Assembly: GCA_902806565.1 (NCBI GenBank)
Contig: CADCXA010000059.1
Span: forward strand, 620,001-684,000
Reading direction: 5' to 3'
Source of the DNA: Hypoxylon rubiginosum
Lineage: Eukaryota > Ascomycota > Sordariomycetes > Xylariales > Hypoxylaceae
Length of the DNA stretch: 64,000 nt
The translations under genes and the position numbers were made by a program. A model generated the notes under the pieces. The model did no database searches. It was not told the DNA's origin and saw only the letters and a program-made list of their open reading frames with translations. This document shows positions 23,174 to 35,800 of this stretch, piece after piece; the stretch's first letter is position 1, and every line of letters starts with the position of its first letter.

Positions 23174-24011
23174 TCTAGCGCAAGCGTTATGGAGCTGGGT
23201 GAGCTGGATCACAAGGAATAAATTTCTGCTTGGATTGATATCATACCACCCGACGCCAAAATAATATGAAGAAACCCTTCAGCGAGGATAGGAAAATAGC
23301 CGTTACCGACCGAACAGAAAGTCGTATAAAGTCTCATTGATACCTACCTACCTATTATAGTCTAGTTATACCTCTATATACCCCATAACCCTAGGGGTTT
23401 TTCAAGGCTGGCTTAAATATAACAACAGTAGCAACATGGCATCATGAATTATCCAGTAAAACATGGTAGGTACCTCTTAGTTTGCAATTCAAAGGCGTTT
23501 GAAGAAGATGTGAGGAGATGTTGATCTTTTCTTTTTCTTTTTGGAAATGGCTTGTCACCACCACGTCACCTGAAGTGAAGATAGTGACTAACTATGTAGA
23601 ACAAGAACATGTAACGCGATGCGCACTTCTTTCTTTCGAAGAAACTACCAGCCGGATCATCAATCGGAATCTTGTTTCATTTGCATTAGTCAGTTCTTAT
23701 CCAACGAAAAATCTACTTAGGCACTCGTTGGTCACGTACTTCGTAGTGTACCATATCACTACTGACAACTAGGTGAATATCTTCTGACACAATTCCACGA
23801 CTTGTGATCCACATATTAACACTCTACGTTGAAATAAACAGTTGAATCAGGCTTACTTCCTGTTTCCACCTCCGATCTTCCATTTCCTTAAATACCTTCA
23901 TGTGCTCGAGCGAATGTCGGTAATTTCGAAGCGAACCATCATAATTCAGCATCTCTTTACCCATTCGTTAAGTAAATAATAGGTTGTATTTCCATATCAT
24001 CAGTAGCAGGA
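23174..24011. other. intergenic region, nothing called
   Basis: About 840 bp after P450 C. It has short TACCTACCTACCTA repeats near 23341. A frame of 84 codons (23518-23772) lacks any recognisable feature. The part nearest 24011 should be the promoter of the next gene. Confidence 0.5.
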
Positions 24012-24536
24012 ATGTCTTCCATCAAGAAACTGGAAGGTGCCCATATGGTCTTCTACCTCATCAAAGAGCCTAGCCCCGAAGCTATGACTGCAACCTCGCA
24101 ACCTCGGGTATCTCAGCCAGTGCACAACCTTGCCTCCATCATACCCGAACACCAACCAATTGAAGTCGAAAAGGGCCAGAGTCTCAACCTCTTCTTCCCC
24201 TTCGTGAACCGCGAAGACAAGGCAACCTCCGGAAACCTTGCAGCACAAGTCGAAGCAAAACAGGATACTGAAAGACGTACCTTCCAGATCACGCCGCTGA
24301 TGTACACCAATGCTACGGCAACGTTTGCCGATTCAGGTTATCATGTCTTCCTCGGCGATGATACTGGGGCGGCACTCGACCTCGACATCCACGGCCTTAC
24401 CATCCACGAAACGGGACACTTCCGTATTTATTTAACCGTCAACTCGAATATGGTCCAAGATGGACAGGTGTCAAAGGAGACTTTGGTGAAGCTCGTCAGC
24501 CGAAGGATTCAGGTATCTGAATCGAAGGTCTCCTAA
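24012..24536 (+). CDS. unrecognised 174-residue protein
   Basis: A single-exon frame with an ATG start, ordinary island composition and amphipathic beta-strand-like alternation, for example YHVFLGDD and GHFRIYLTV. There is no signal peptide and no transmembrane segment. I do not recognise the family. The segment around HGLTIHETGHFRIYLTV is faintly reminiscent of the late strands of velvet-domain proteins, where a similar G-x-FR-x-x-x-x pattern occurs, but the usual N-terminal velvet motifs are absent, so this is only a hint. It converges on the secreted cysteine-rich gene. Confidence 0.6.
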   Translation: MSSIKKLEGAHMVFYLIKEPSPEAMTATSQPRVSQPVHNLASIIPEHQPIEVEKGQSLNLFFPFVNREDKATSGNLAAQVEAKQDTERRTFQITPLMYTNATATFADSGYHVFLGDDTGAALDLDIHGLTIHETGHFRIYLTVNSNMVQDGQVSKETLVKLVSRRIQVSESKVS

Positions 24537-24921
24537 TACCAACGGCAAACATATTGGCACAAGGGTTGGTGTGGCATAAATCAGGGGACCAAGTTCGAGC
24601 AGACAGAGCGAGGGGCAATTTTATAGTATTTGATCAAGACTAAATACCTAAATCATTGCAACTTTATGTGCAGCGTGTCTAAAATATGAGGATTCTATCT
24701 GGTCCACCCTAGGTCGATTCATGCGAAGATAAGTTCCTAGGAGAGCTAAAATATATGCGATTTGACATTATGATGAAAAAAAAAGACCACTACAGTATTC
24801 TAACCCTTCCTAAAATCAATCAACGCGTGGCTAATCTCCCAATTCTCGCACTCATTAGGTCGGTATGCTTCTGCGCGGGAGGAAGTGTTAGATATCCTTT
24901 CGATCTATCCCCAGCGCTCGT
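24537..24921. other. convergent intergenic spacer
   Basis: Spacer of 385 bp between two converging genes, presumably the two 3' untranslated regions. Nothing else seen. Confidence 0.5.
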
Positions 24922-25300
24922 TTACTGGCAAGGGCAGCCCTGGAACTGGCCGGCGGAGCAGATCCCCTCGAGGCCGGCACATCCATTGTCGCCGCAGCCG
25001 CCAACAAAGCCCCTGCCGCTGCCGCACTTCTCACAAGGACAGCCGTTGAAAGTGCCCGCCGTGCAGGTGCCGATGGTGTCGCTCGGGTTGGCGAAGACTC
25101 CGGAACAGCCTACACAAGGGATCGAGATCGTTAGTTCCTGGGAGACGTATATATCCTGAGTTGCTTTGATATTATACACACTCACCGTTCTGAAAACAGT
25201 CGCCGATGAAGTTCTGGCAGTTATCATCGTTAACGGTGGGTCCTGCGCGTGCGGCCGTGACGGCAACAGCGATGGCGAAGGCGAGTTTGAGAGAAAACAT
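24922..25300 (-). CDS. small secreted cysteine-rich protein (effector-like)
   Basis: Two exons (25300-25186 and 25109-24922) with a 76-bp GTGAGT..TGTAG intron give 100 residues. Residues 1-19 form a clean signal peptide (MFSLKLAFAIAVAVTAARA), followed by an 81-residue mature chain with 12 cysteines, about 15 percent. The mature part contains two related modules, GTCTAGTFNGCPC and GICSAGQFQGCPC, indicating internal duplication. Motifs of the type C(T/S)xGxxxGCPC occur in many ascomycete secreted proteins, but I know of no assigned function. The small size, secretion, even cysteine number and closeness (about 2.5 kb) to a RIP-rich block are what one expects of a candidate host-interaction or antimicrobial protein; that role is inference. 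The start was chosen because only it gives the signal peptide directly. Confidence 0.82.
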
Positions 25301-26785
25301 CTTGGTAGATTTGTTGGATCTTGAATTCGAGTAGGAAGTATGGAAAATGAAAGGCAGGTTGATTGTTGATGGAGTTGAAAAACATCTCAACAGCAGGATA
25401 TTATAGTCCTTTTATACGCTCTGTTAAGTTGGAATTCGCTGTATCCAAGAAAGGTTCAGTCAAAGTTTCTCGATAGTAAGCAACCTCGTCCCTTGAGAAA
25501 CACATGTTGCCACTATCTTTACACTTACTCGAGTTTCGGGAATGGCCATTTCTCTAAAGCACAGGCGAGCTAAGAATAATCACACAGCTAATGAGGCCTT
25601 TCTTACATGTTGCAATACGTATTTACATTGTGTAATGTGTAATAGATTTCTCTTGAACGCCAGTCAGATTATTGAAATGTAACCCTAGCGCACTCAATAT
25701 TCGCACAGTACGGCGGCCAATCATAACGGAGATTCAAAGGCACGGTTACACGGTCATTTCTAAATAAGGTACACACCTAAGCAATGATTGGATATACTCT
25801 TTGAAGCTGTACTGCTCGCACTGTGCGCGCCTGGTTTGCTAGCTGAAGGAGAGGCTCTTTTCCGCATCATTACCGTCGGCTTCTTATGTTTTAGTTAAAA
25901 TAGCAGCATTAGCTCAGCACTCTGGCTTACTGAGCGAAACTCCGTTAATTGGTGGCTGTGTTATTCTGTTCCCTTGTGTACATTAGGTCTTACATAAATG
26001 TTGCTAGAGTTGTCGGTGAAAGCTTCAATACTGGAATCTGATTAGTTAGAATATTAGTCAAGCTTGTAAACTTCATTATCGACATCCTACTTAACGTTTC
26101 AACAGTTTTCACATATCAAATCTGAGCTGAGACGGTGAGGTTTGAGAAAAGACCTATCATTTTCAGCCAGGAAGGTTCTTTTCACGATGGTATGCTTATC
26201 AAGCAAAAGTCGAACATGCGGCACGCCCGTGTCTGCTGACCCATCGTAGCTTTAGATTCAGGGTGAAAATGCAGTCCTATATTGTTGGCTAAGGGGCAGT
26301 GAGCGACCGAATCGCGTTGTCAAGGTGTTGCGTGTGAAGCCGAAATACAAGAGTTCCAGTCAGCTCCCTCTCGTCATTAGCGGGTCCTTAGAGCTTCTTG
26401 CAGGATGCCAGAAGTGATTTTCAAATATATTATAATTATTGCTAATTTGGAGATCCAGTGCTGGTAGTTTTCGACAGAGTAAACGATGTTGTAGAGCCGA
26501 GCAGCATGTTGAGTTTAACGAAGGAGGCCTGAACCGCCCTAGATATTACGTGATATTCCATATAGAAGCAAGTTTCACCTAAAGCAAGAGGTTGTTTATG
26601 ATAGCTGAAATTGACACAATAAGACACCGAATTTTTACCAATTTGCACCCATCTAATACTATGTAATCGAGCCCATGTGATTGGATAGATTCCTCCCAGT
26701 GTGCCGTGCCACCCCAAAATCTTTCACTCTTGTAAAACCTTTTCAACTGAGTTTCCCCAAAAGCGTCCAGACACATCGAACGGTT
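25301..26785. other. long intergenic region, nothing called
   Basis: About 1.5 kb. The left end is the promoter side of the secreted protein gene. A minus-strand frame at 26442-26717 lacks features I can use. Confidence 0.5.
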
Positions 26786-27406
26786 ATGACGATGTTGTCA
26801 CCGTCACTCCAATCCAAGCGCACACCCGAGTTCACTACGCACAACAACACCGCAGACTGCATGGAGCGCGCACTCCTCGAAGATGGCCATCGCGTGTGAG
26901 GTTTCGTGATCTATCGTTGCGCATACGACAACAAAGATGCCGCTTGGTTGCGGCTGCTGCGAGCCCTCCGCTAGTACGCGTGTGAGACTCTGGCGTATTA
27001 CCGCGGGCTTGACTTGCTGGACTGCTTCTAGCTCACCGTAATAGAGGACGAAGCCAAGTTCAACGGCGCGAGCACGAGCGCCGTGAGAGACCATTTTAGA
27101 GAGTGGGCGTTGGACCGCGGCTCTGCTGCTACTGGCCGCACGGACGAAGGAGGAGAAGGGAGCGATGGAGATGTTAGAGACGAAGAGGACAAATATCTTG
27201 TGAATCTCATCTGGAAGGATCGGGAACCGTCGGTGCCGCACCCGCGGGAAAACCCCATGGAAGCCATCGAAGGTTGCAATCGGCCCGACGTTGGGTGGAT
27301 GAGAACTGGGATTCGAGGGGTTATGGTGGAGATGTACGAAGCGTTGCGGGATCAGAATGCGTGGTATGGAGAATATCGGCGACCCTATGAGGTGGTATGC
27401 CGGTGA
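26786..27406 (+). pseudogene. relic of a conserved ascomycete protein of unknown function, three in-frame stops
   Basis: A single frame runs from ATG 26786 to TGA 27406, interrupted at 26897 (TGA), 26972 (TAG) and 27029 (TAG). The readable parts, GFVIYRCAYDNKDAAW, YYRGLDLLD, EDKYLVNLIW, EIEGC-like EAIEGC, DVGWM and EYRRPYEVV, match my memory of a common ascomycete hypothetical family whose members read W-GFVIYRC in this position. On that basis the TGA derives from TGG (G to A at TpG), and the TAGs are consistent with CAG (C to T at CpA). All three are RIP-type transitions. The relic lies about 450 bp from the large AT block. The function of the family is unknown to me. Confidence 0.72.
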
Positions 27407-27859
27407 ATATCTTGATATCCGGCCGGGGAAACCTATTTCGGATCTATGTCAGCAAAGGCTAGTGAGCAGTCAGATCTTACCTTCCGCTCATCCCCGCCTA
27501 TCCAGTCTGTATACCGTCCATCTAGGAAGTACTAAGCTTTCCTGTCACATTAGTGATAACAACCGAACATGGTAAGCTAGAGGAAGAGGTATGATCAAAT
27601 TTGGTAAAGTACCTACCTAACTGATAGAGGAGGACCTAGTTGAGGTCAGAGGTATATAAGACGTCAGAGCCCCCCTGGTGGCAGAGAGAGAAAGCAGGCT
27701 TTATACTTATCACCCTATCATTCTACGCCACCTGACATGAGGCCAACCATGCGGTAAGGAAACGAATATGTTGTTATGCAGAGTCCGACCCTGTCTCTTT
27801 CCTGTACCGACAGACCTGTAACCATATACAAGTGGTAAAAGCCCGGTAGTGGCCAAGTA
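27407..27859. other. island edge before the large AT block
   Basis: Ordinary composition continues to about 27850, then changes within some 30 bp to nearly pure AT. No gene seen. Confidence 0.6.
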
Positions 27860-28435
27860 TTATTAGCTTTTTTTTATTATATATTTTATTAGTTATTAAA
27901 ACAACTTAAAAACTTAAATGTTTAACTTGTTTATATTTATATTCCGAACGTTTATAATATTAATTTAATAATTATAAGTAATTTTATATTTAATTTAATA
28001 ATCGTAGTTATATTTTATAATAAAATATAAAAATTATTAAAATTATTAAAAATAAATTATTTTAAATAAATAATATATTTTATATTAATAATTTTTAAAT
28101 AGTTTATAAATTATAATAATAAAAATAATAAAATTAAAATTACTTATATTTAATTATTAATTTAAAAATATATTTATTTATATAATAATATATTATAATA
28201 ATATATAAAATATTTAAAAAGATTTTTAAAAAAAAATTAAAGTTTTATTTAATATAAAAAAATAAAAATAATCGCTTTTTATATTTTTATATTAATTATT
28301 TTCTAGGATTTTTAATTATATATAAATATTATTTAATAAAAAAATCATATTCTATAATTTTTTATATAAAAAATAATAATTTAATTTTAATATAAATTAT
28401 TTTAAAATATAATTTTTATTATATTAATAAATATA

Positions 28436-28468
<33 letters not shown>

Positions 28469-29061
28469 GAATTTTATTAATAAATAATATAATATAAAAT
28501 ATATTAAAATTAAATTTATTACTAGTTTATATATTAATTTTAAACTTTATTTTTAATGATTTTTAAAAATATTTTTTTTTATAATTATATTAAAATAAAT
28601 AAAAGATTATTAATTATATATTATTTAATATATAATTTATTATATAAAGATTTATATATTTTAATATAAATAAAATTAAATTAAATTTAATAATAATTTT
28701 AACTAGTTTTATTTTATTAATAAATAAAAAGTTTAAATAATATTAATAAATATGTTTATTTTAAAATTATTTTTATTAATAAAAAGCTTATTTTTTAATA
28801 AAATATTAATTATATAAAAATTATTTTTTTATTAGTTTTTAATTTTTATTATTATTATTAAAAAACATTTAAAATATTTTTTATTTAAAGTTTAAAAATA
28901 TTAAATTATTTTTAAAATTTTTATATTTTTATTTTTTTATAATAATTAAATATAATTAATAATTATTAATTATAATATAATAAAAATATTTAAAACTTAA
29001 ATTTATATTTTTATTAAATATTTTTATAATTATTATATATATATATATAATATTATTAATA

Positions 29062-29801
29062 AGTAATATTTTTTACGTAATATAATTCTTGTTAATTTTT
29101 TATATAATATTTAAATTTATATATATTTAACGTTAAAAACCTTATATTAACAGTTATTTATATAAATTTATATTAAACTTTAATAATATTAAATTATCTA
29201 AGCTATTTAAAATATTAATTTTTTATTAAATCTTTAATTAAATTCCAGGTTATTTTTTTGGGATTTAATTTATTATTTTATATATTTAAATTAATTTAAA
29301 TATATAAATAATATAATTTAATTTAAAAGTTTCGTTTAATTAAAAGCTTTTAAATAATATAAATATTAGTTTAATATATATTTTAATTAAAAAGATATTT
29401 AAAAATAAAGGTTAATATTTTTAAAAAGAATATAATTAAAAGGTGTTATATAATATTTTTAAAAGTTAATTTTAAATATTAAAAACCTTATATTTAAAAA
29501 TTAATTTAATTAAAACTAAATATTAAATAAAGGTATAATTTATATTAATATTTTTATTATTTTCTACTTTATTAATTAATAATAATATTATATAATAATT
29601 AATTAAATTAATTAAATTATATTATAATAAATATTAAGAATTAATAAAAGCTTTTATTTTATAATAATAAATTATATATTATAATATTAACAGATTTATA
29701 TATAAATTATAAAAAGATTTATTAATATAAAAATTTAATATATATTAACTTAAATATTACGTGGATTTTTATAAAAATTATATTATATAAAAAGTGTTAT
29801 T
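29062..29801. mobile_element. 740-bp terminal-inverted-repeat element, copy 1 (Mutator-like)
   Basis: It is collinear with 41092-41830 over its whole length, with differences that are mostly transitions. Its start, read inward, pairs with the reverse complement of its end (AATAACACTTTTTATATAAT on the end side) for about 26 bp and then imperfectly to about 65 bp. The 9 bases on each side, TTATTAATA, are the same, suggesting a target duplication. No coding frame survives. Size, long inverted ends and a 9-bp duplication suggest a non-autonomous Mutator-like element. Confidence 0.6.
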
Positions 29802-32800
29802 TTTATTAATATTTTATATATATTATAATATTTTAAACTTTATTTTAAATTTTTTTATAAATAATTTTATTTAATTTCTTTTTAATTTATAATAATATTA
29901 AATTCTTTTTTATATAATTAATATATTTAATTTATAAATAAATAATTTATTTTTTATTAGTTATTTATTTTTAATTTTTTAGTAATTATTAAATAAATAA
30001 TTTTATAAGTTTAATTATTATAAAAATAAATTATAAAATTATATTATTAATAATTTTAAAATATTAAAAGCTTAATAAATATATTTAAAAAAATATAAAT
30101 AATATTTAATTATAATATAATAAATCTTAAATTAAAGGAAATATTTTAAATATTATTTTTTATAAAAAGATTTATTAATATATTATAAAATATAAAAAAA
30201 AACTTTTTTTAAAATATATAAAATATTTTTTTTATATAAAATTATTAATTATATAATTATAAATATATTTAAAATTAAAATATAATAATTATATTAAAAA
30301 AATAAAATTTATAAAATAAATAAATAAATATATTAAAAATAATAATATTATTATTATATTAAAATCTTTTAAATTTTATTAAATAATAATCTTTATAATT
30401 ATTAAAAATAAAAAAACATATTACGTTTATTATATATATTTAAACATATTTATTAAAATAATTAATTTATTTTAAACTTTTTTTATTTATAATTTAATTA
30501 AATAATAACTTTTTATTATAATATTAATATATAAATTAATTTTTATTTATAATAAAATAAAATAATATAATTAATTATTAATTTATATTTAATAAAATTT
30601 ATTATATTTTTTTATATTTATAATAATTATATTAAAAAAATTAAAAATATTTCTTTTTATATATGATATTTTATAATTATATTATTTCTAAATATAAATT
30701 ATTTTTAAAATATATTAAAATCTTTTTAAAAAACCTTTAAATAATAAATTCTTTAATTTAAATTTATTTAAAATAATATTTAATAATTAATAAAATTAGT
30801 TATTTATTTTTTTAAACCTTTTTTTTTAACGTGTTTATAAGGTTATTTATTAATTATATTTTTAACGTTAAAAAAACTAAAAAAAGTATTAAAATAATTG
30901 TTTTTTTAAAAAAATATATAATTTTTATATTATTAAAATAATATTACATTTTAATAATTTAGTATTAAATTAATTATATATTATATAATAAAAATAAAAA
31001 TTTATATATATATATAACTTTTATATAAAATAAATATTATAAAAAAAGATTTTTATTTTATTTTATTTTTATTTTTATATTTTTTTTATTTTTATTATTA
31101 TATTTATTTTTAATATTATAATAAAAAAAATAATTTAAGTTTTTTTTATTATTTAAAATTAAATTAAGTTAAATATTACTAATAATTATAAAGTTTTTTT
31201 ATAGTTATTTTAATATATTTATTATCATTATTAATATAAATTAATTTATTATAAAAATTTTATTTATTTTATTAAAATAAATAGTTATTTTTATTTATAA
31301 AATTAATAAATAAACCAGTTTTTTAATATTATAATTAATATTTAATATTAAGTTTATTATAATATATTTAAATAATATTTTAATTTATTATATATTAAAC
31401 ATTTTTATTTTAATAATTAATTATTAGTTATTTTAATTTTTTATTAAAAATAAAAATTTAAAGAAAACATTAAAATTTAAAAGTTATAAAATTTAATTGT
31501 TTTTTTTAAAAAAAAAATTTAATATAAATAATTTAAAAAGTTAAAAAAAGGATATTTTAAATATATATTAATTTTATAAAAAACTTAGAAATTCTTTTTT
31601 ATAATTATTTATAAAAAGTTTAAAAATAAAATATTAAATTTATTTTTATTTAAATTATATTTATTATTTTAAAAAATATTATTTTCTTTTTATTTATAAA
31701 TATTATATTTAATTATAAAATTACGTTTATTTTATATAAAATTAAAAGATTTTAAAAATCTATTAAATTATTATTAATAATATTAAAAATAAATATTTTA
31801 TTTTTAAAAAAAAGTTTTTTTATTTATTATATTAATAATTAAATTATTATAATTTATAAAAACAAGATTTTTTATTACTTAATTTTTATTATTTTATTAT
31901 TTTAAAAAACTTTTTAATAATCTTTTTTAATTATATAAATAATAATTTAAAATTTCTTTTAAATTTATTATTATTTATTTTTTAATAAATTTAATATAAA
32001 TAATTTATATATTTTTTTAAAAACTTTATTATATTTATTTATTTATTAAATTTAATTATAATTTAAATTTTATTTTATTGTATTTATTTTTTTAAAATAT
32101 AATTTAAAGATTTTTATTGTTTTATTTATTAAATTATAATTTTACAAGTTAATTAAATACTTAAAAACGTTTTATATTTTTAAAATGTTTTTTTATTTTT
32201 TATTTTTATATTTTAATTTTAATTTTAATTATAATATAATTTAATTTAAAAAACTATGTAAAATATATTTTATTAAATAATATTAATTTTTAAGGTTTTT
32301 TAAAAAAGTTTATATTAATATTAATATTTAAAAAGAATTAATTAAATATATATTATATAATAATTAATATAATTCATTATATATTTAAAATATATTAAAA
32401 TATTTAATAAAATAATTAAAATTTAACTAATAAATAAATTATAAAAATAATATATTTAATTATTAATTAAACTTTAAATAAAAAAGAATTTATTTAATAA
32501 AAGTTTTATAATTATTATAATTAAAACTTAAAGTTTTATATTAAAAACTAATAATTTTTTATTAATAATAATTTTAATTAATAGTTTTTTTATAAGTTTA
32601 TTTTATATTATTTAATTTTATAATTTTTATTTTATAATTTAATTGTTTTTTAACGGTTTTACTTAATTTATATTAATATAAATTTTTATTTTATTTTTTT
32701 ATTTTAATTAGAATTTATATAATTTTATTATTTTTATATAATATTAAATAATTTTAAATAACTTTAATTAATAATAACTTTTAGTAATTAATTTTCTTTT

Positions 32801-35800
32801 ATAATATTATTTATTTAATTTTTAATAGTTAATAAAAAAGGTTTTAAGTTTTTTAATTATTATTAATAAATATAAAAAGTTTAAATAATATTTTTTATAT
32901 ATTATATTATTTATATAAGTTTTAATAAATATTTATTATATATTTATAATATTATATTTTTAAAGTTGATTATTCTTTTTAACTTTTTTAAATAAATTTA
33001 TAAATTTTATTAAATTAAAAATATTTTTTTTTAATTTTAATTTATAATAAATTAATAAAATATAACTTAAAAATATGAAAATTTATTATATTATAATTTA
33101 TTATTTATAACGTTAATTAAAATTGATTAATTTTATAAATAATTTAAACTTTTATATATAGATTTTATAAAAAACTATCGTTTTAAATATTATTATTATT
33201 ATAAAAAGTTTATAATTTTAAAAAGAATTTAAATTTAATTTATATATAAAAGTTTTTAAAATATATAAAACGTGATTTAATTTATTATTTTAAAATTTAA
33301 ATATATTTATATTATATTTTTAAAAATAAATATAAATTATTATACATATTTAATTATTATTTAATATTTTTAAAATTATTTTTTATATTTTAAAAAACAG
33401 TTTTTATTTATATTGAATTTAATAAATAAAATAAATAAACTAATTATATTAATTATTAAAATTCTAAGTTTTTTTTAAAATATAATTATATAATTTTAAA
33501 ATATATAATTATTAATAAAATTTAAATATAAAAACTTATTAAAAAAAAACTATATAAAACTTAAAATTATTAATTAAACTTGTTTATTTTAATTTATAAA
33601 TATAATTAAAAAGAAATATTAATAAAAGTCCTAGTAAAACTTTAACTAATAATTTAAATATAAATTTATATTTATTTAATATATTTATTAAATAAAAAAA
33701 GTTTCTTTTAAAAGAAAAATCGGAAATTATTAAAGAATTAAACCTTTTAAAAGTTATAAATATTTTTTTTAATTTTAATAATTATTTATTAAATGTTATA
33801 ATTATTTTTAATTAATTTACAAAAAAATATAATAAAAAGAAATTTATAAATATATTATAAATAAATATATATATAAATATATTAATAAATATAAAAATTA
33901 ATTTTAAAAATTAATTTTATTATTATATTTTTAAATTAATTATTATTAATATTAAATAAACTTTTTTATATTTATTAAAACTTATTTAAAATAAAAAGAT
34001 ATTTTGGTTTTTTTTAAAATAAATATTAATAATTATATAAATTAATTTTTTTATATTTATAACTTATATTATTTTTTAAAATAATATTTATTATTAAATA
34101 AACTAAATTAAAATATCGTTTATAATTATAAATATTTTTAAAAAAAACTTATTTATTTTTAATAAATAAAGTTATTTTATTAAATGTTTTTTAATATATT
34201 TTTTTAATATAAAATATCTTTAAATTTATAATTAATAATAAATAAAATTCTTTATTTATGATTTAATTTAAATATTAATAAACGGTTTTTAAAATATAAA
34301 TATTTATAATATTAAAATTATAAATTAATAATATAATATATATAATATTTTATATTAATTAAAAAATAACGAACTTTTATTTTTTATTATAAAAATAATA
34401 ATATTAAATTTATAAACACTTATTAATTATTAAACGTAGGTTTTTTTAAAAAGTATTTAACGTTATAATTTAATATTAATATTTATATTAATATATTATA
34501 AATTAATTAATTTTTTTAAAAGTTATATAAAATTAATTTAATTTAATAAAAACAATTAAATATAAAAAGTTATAATATATTTATTTTTATTTTTATTATT
34601 TATAATTAAGTTTTAATTATTAAATAATTATATATAATAATAATTTAAAAAGTTTTATATTATAAGTTTTTATATTAATAAATATATTATTAATTAAAAA
34701 TAATTATAAAATATTATATATTAAATAAAAATAATTAAAACTAATTAATTATAATTTTAAATAAATTTAAATATAAACTATAAATTTATTTATAAAAAAA
34801 AAAATAATTAAAAATAAAAAAACCTTTTAATAATTAATAATATTACTAAGATTATATTCAATATATTTAATATTAAATAATAATTAAAAGAAACTATTTT
34901 AATAAATTAAAACCGTTTAAACGTTTTTATATATTTTTATATATATATTTTAATTTTTTATTTATTATTTATTTATATTTTTTTAAACTTTTATTATAAT
35001 TAAATAAAAGTTTAAATTTAATTATTTATAATAAAAGTTATATATAAATAAATTTAATTTTAAAATAATATTTTTAATATTATTTTTATAATAAAAAACA
35101 ATTAAAACTAGTTTGATTTTATTTTTAAAAAGCTTTTTTAATAATAATTAATTAATATTTAAATTATTATAAATTAAAACACTTTAAATTAATTAAAATA
35201 TAAACAAAATAATTTTTAAATAATATTAAAAAATAATTTTAAAAATATTATATTATTTAAAAATATTAATATATGATTAATTAAATATATTATATAGTTA
35301 TTAGTATTATTTAATAGTTTTAAAAGATTTATATTTTATTATTATTATAATTTAATAATTATTTAATAAAAATAAAACCAGTAATTATTATTTATTATTT
35401 TTATAATAAATTTATATTAATTATAAATTTAAAATATATTTTATTTAAAATAAACTATAAATAATTAATTAAATATTAATATAAAAATCATTAATTAAAG
35501 CTAAATAATATTAGAAAAAAATATTAAATAAAAGAAATATTTTAACGATTATATAAAATTAATATAAAATATTAAACTTTAAAAATAAAATTTATTATAT
35601 ATATATTATTTAGTTTATTTATTAAAAATTAGTTATAAATAATATTTATATTTAAATACTATTAATAAAACGGTTTAAATAAAGATTTTGAAATTTAAAT
35701 TTAATTTAAATAATATTTTATAAAAAATAAACTTTTTAAATATAATATATAAATTTTATAAATTAAATAAACTAGATATTTTATATATATTAAATGATAA

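Noticed and set aside
26804..27241. 145-codon minus-strand frame
   Set aside because: Antisense to the plus-strand relic, whose residues match a known conserved protein pattern; treated as a shadow.
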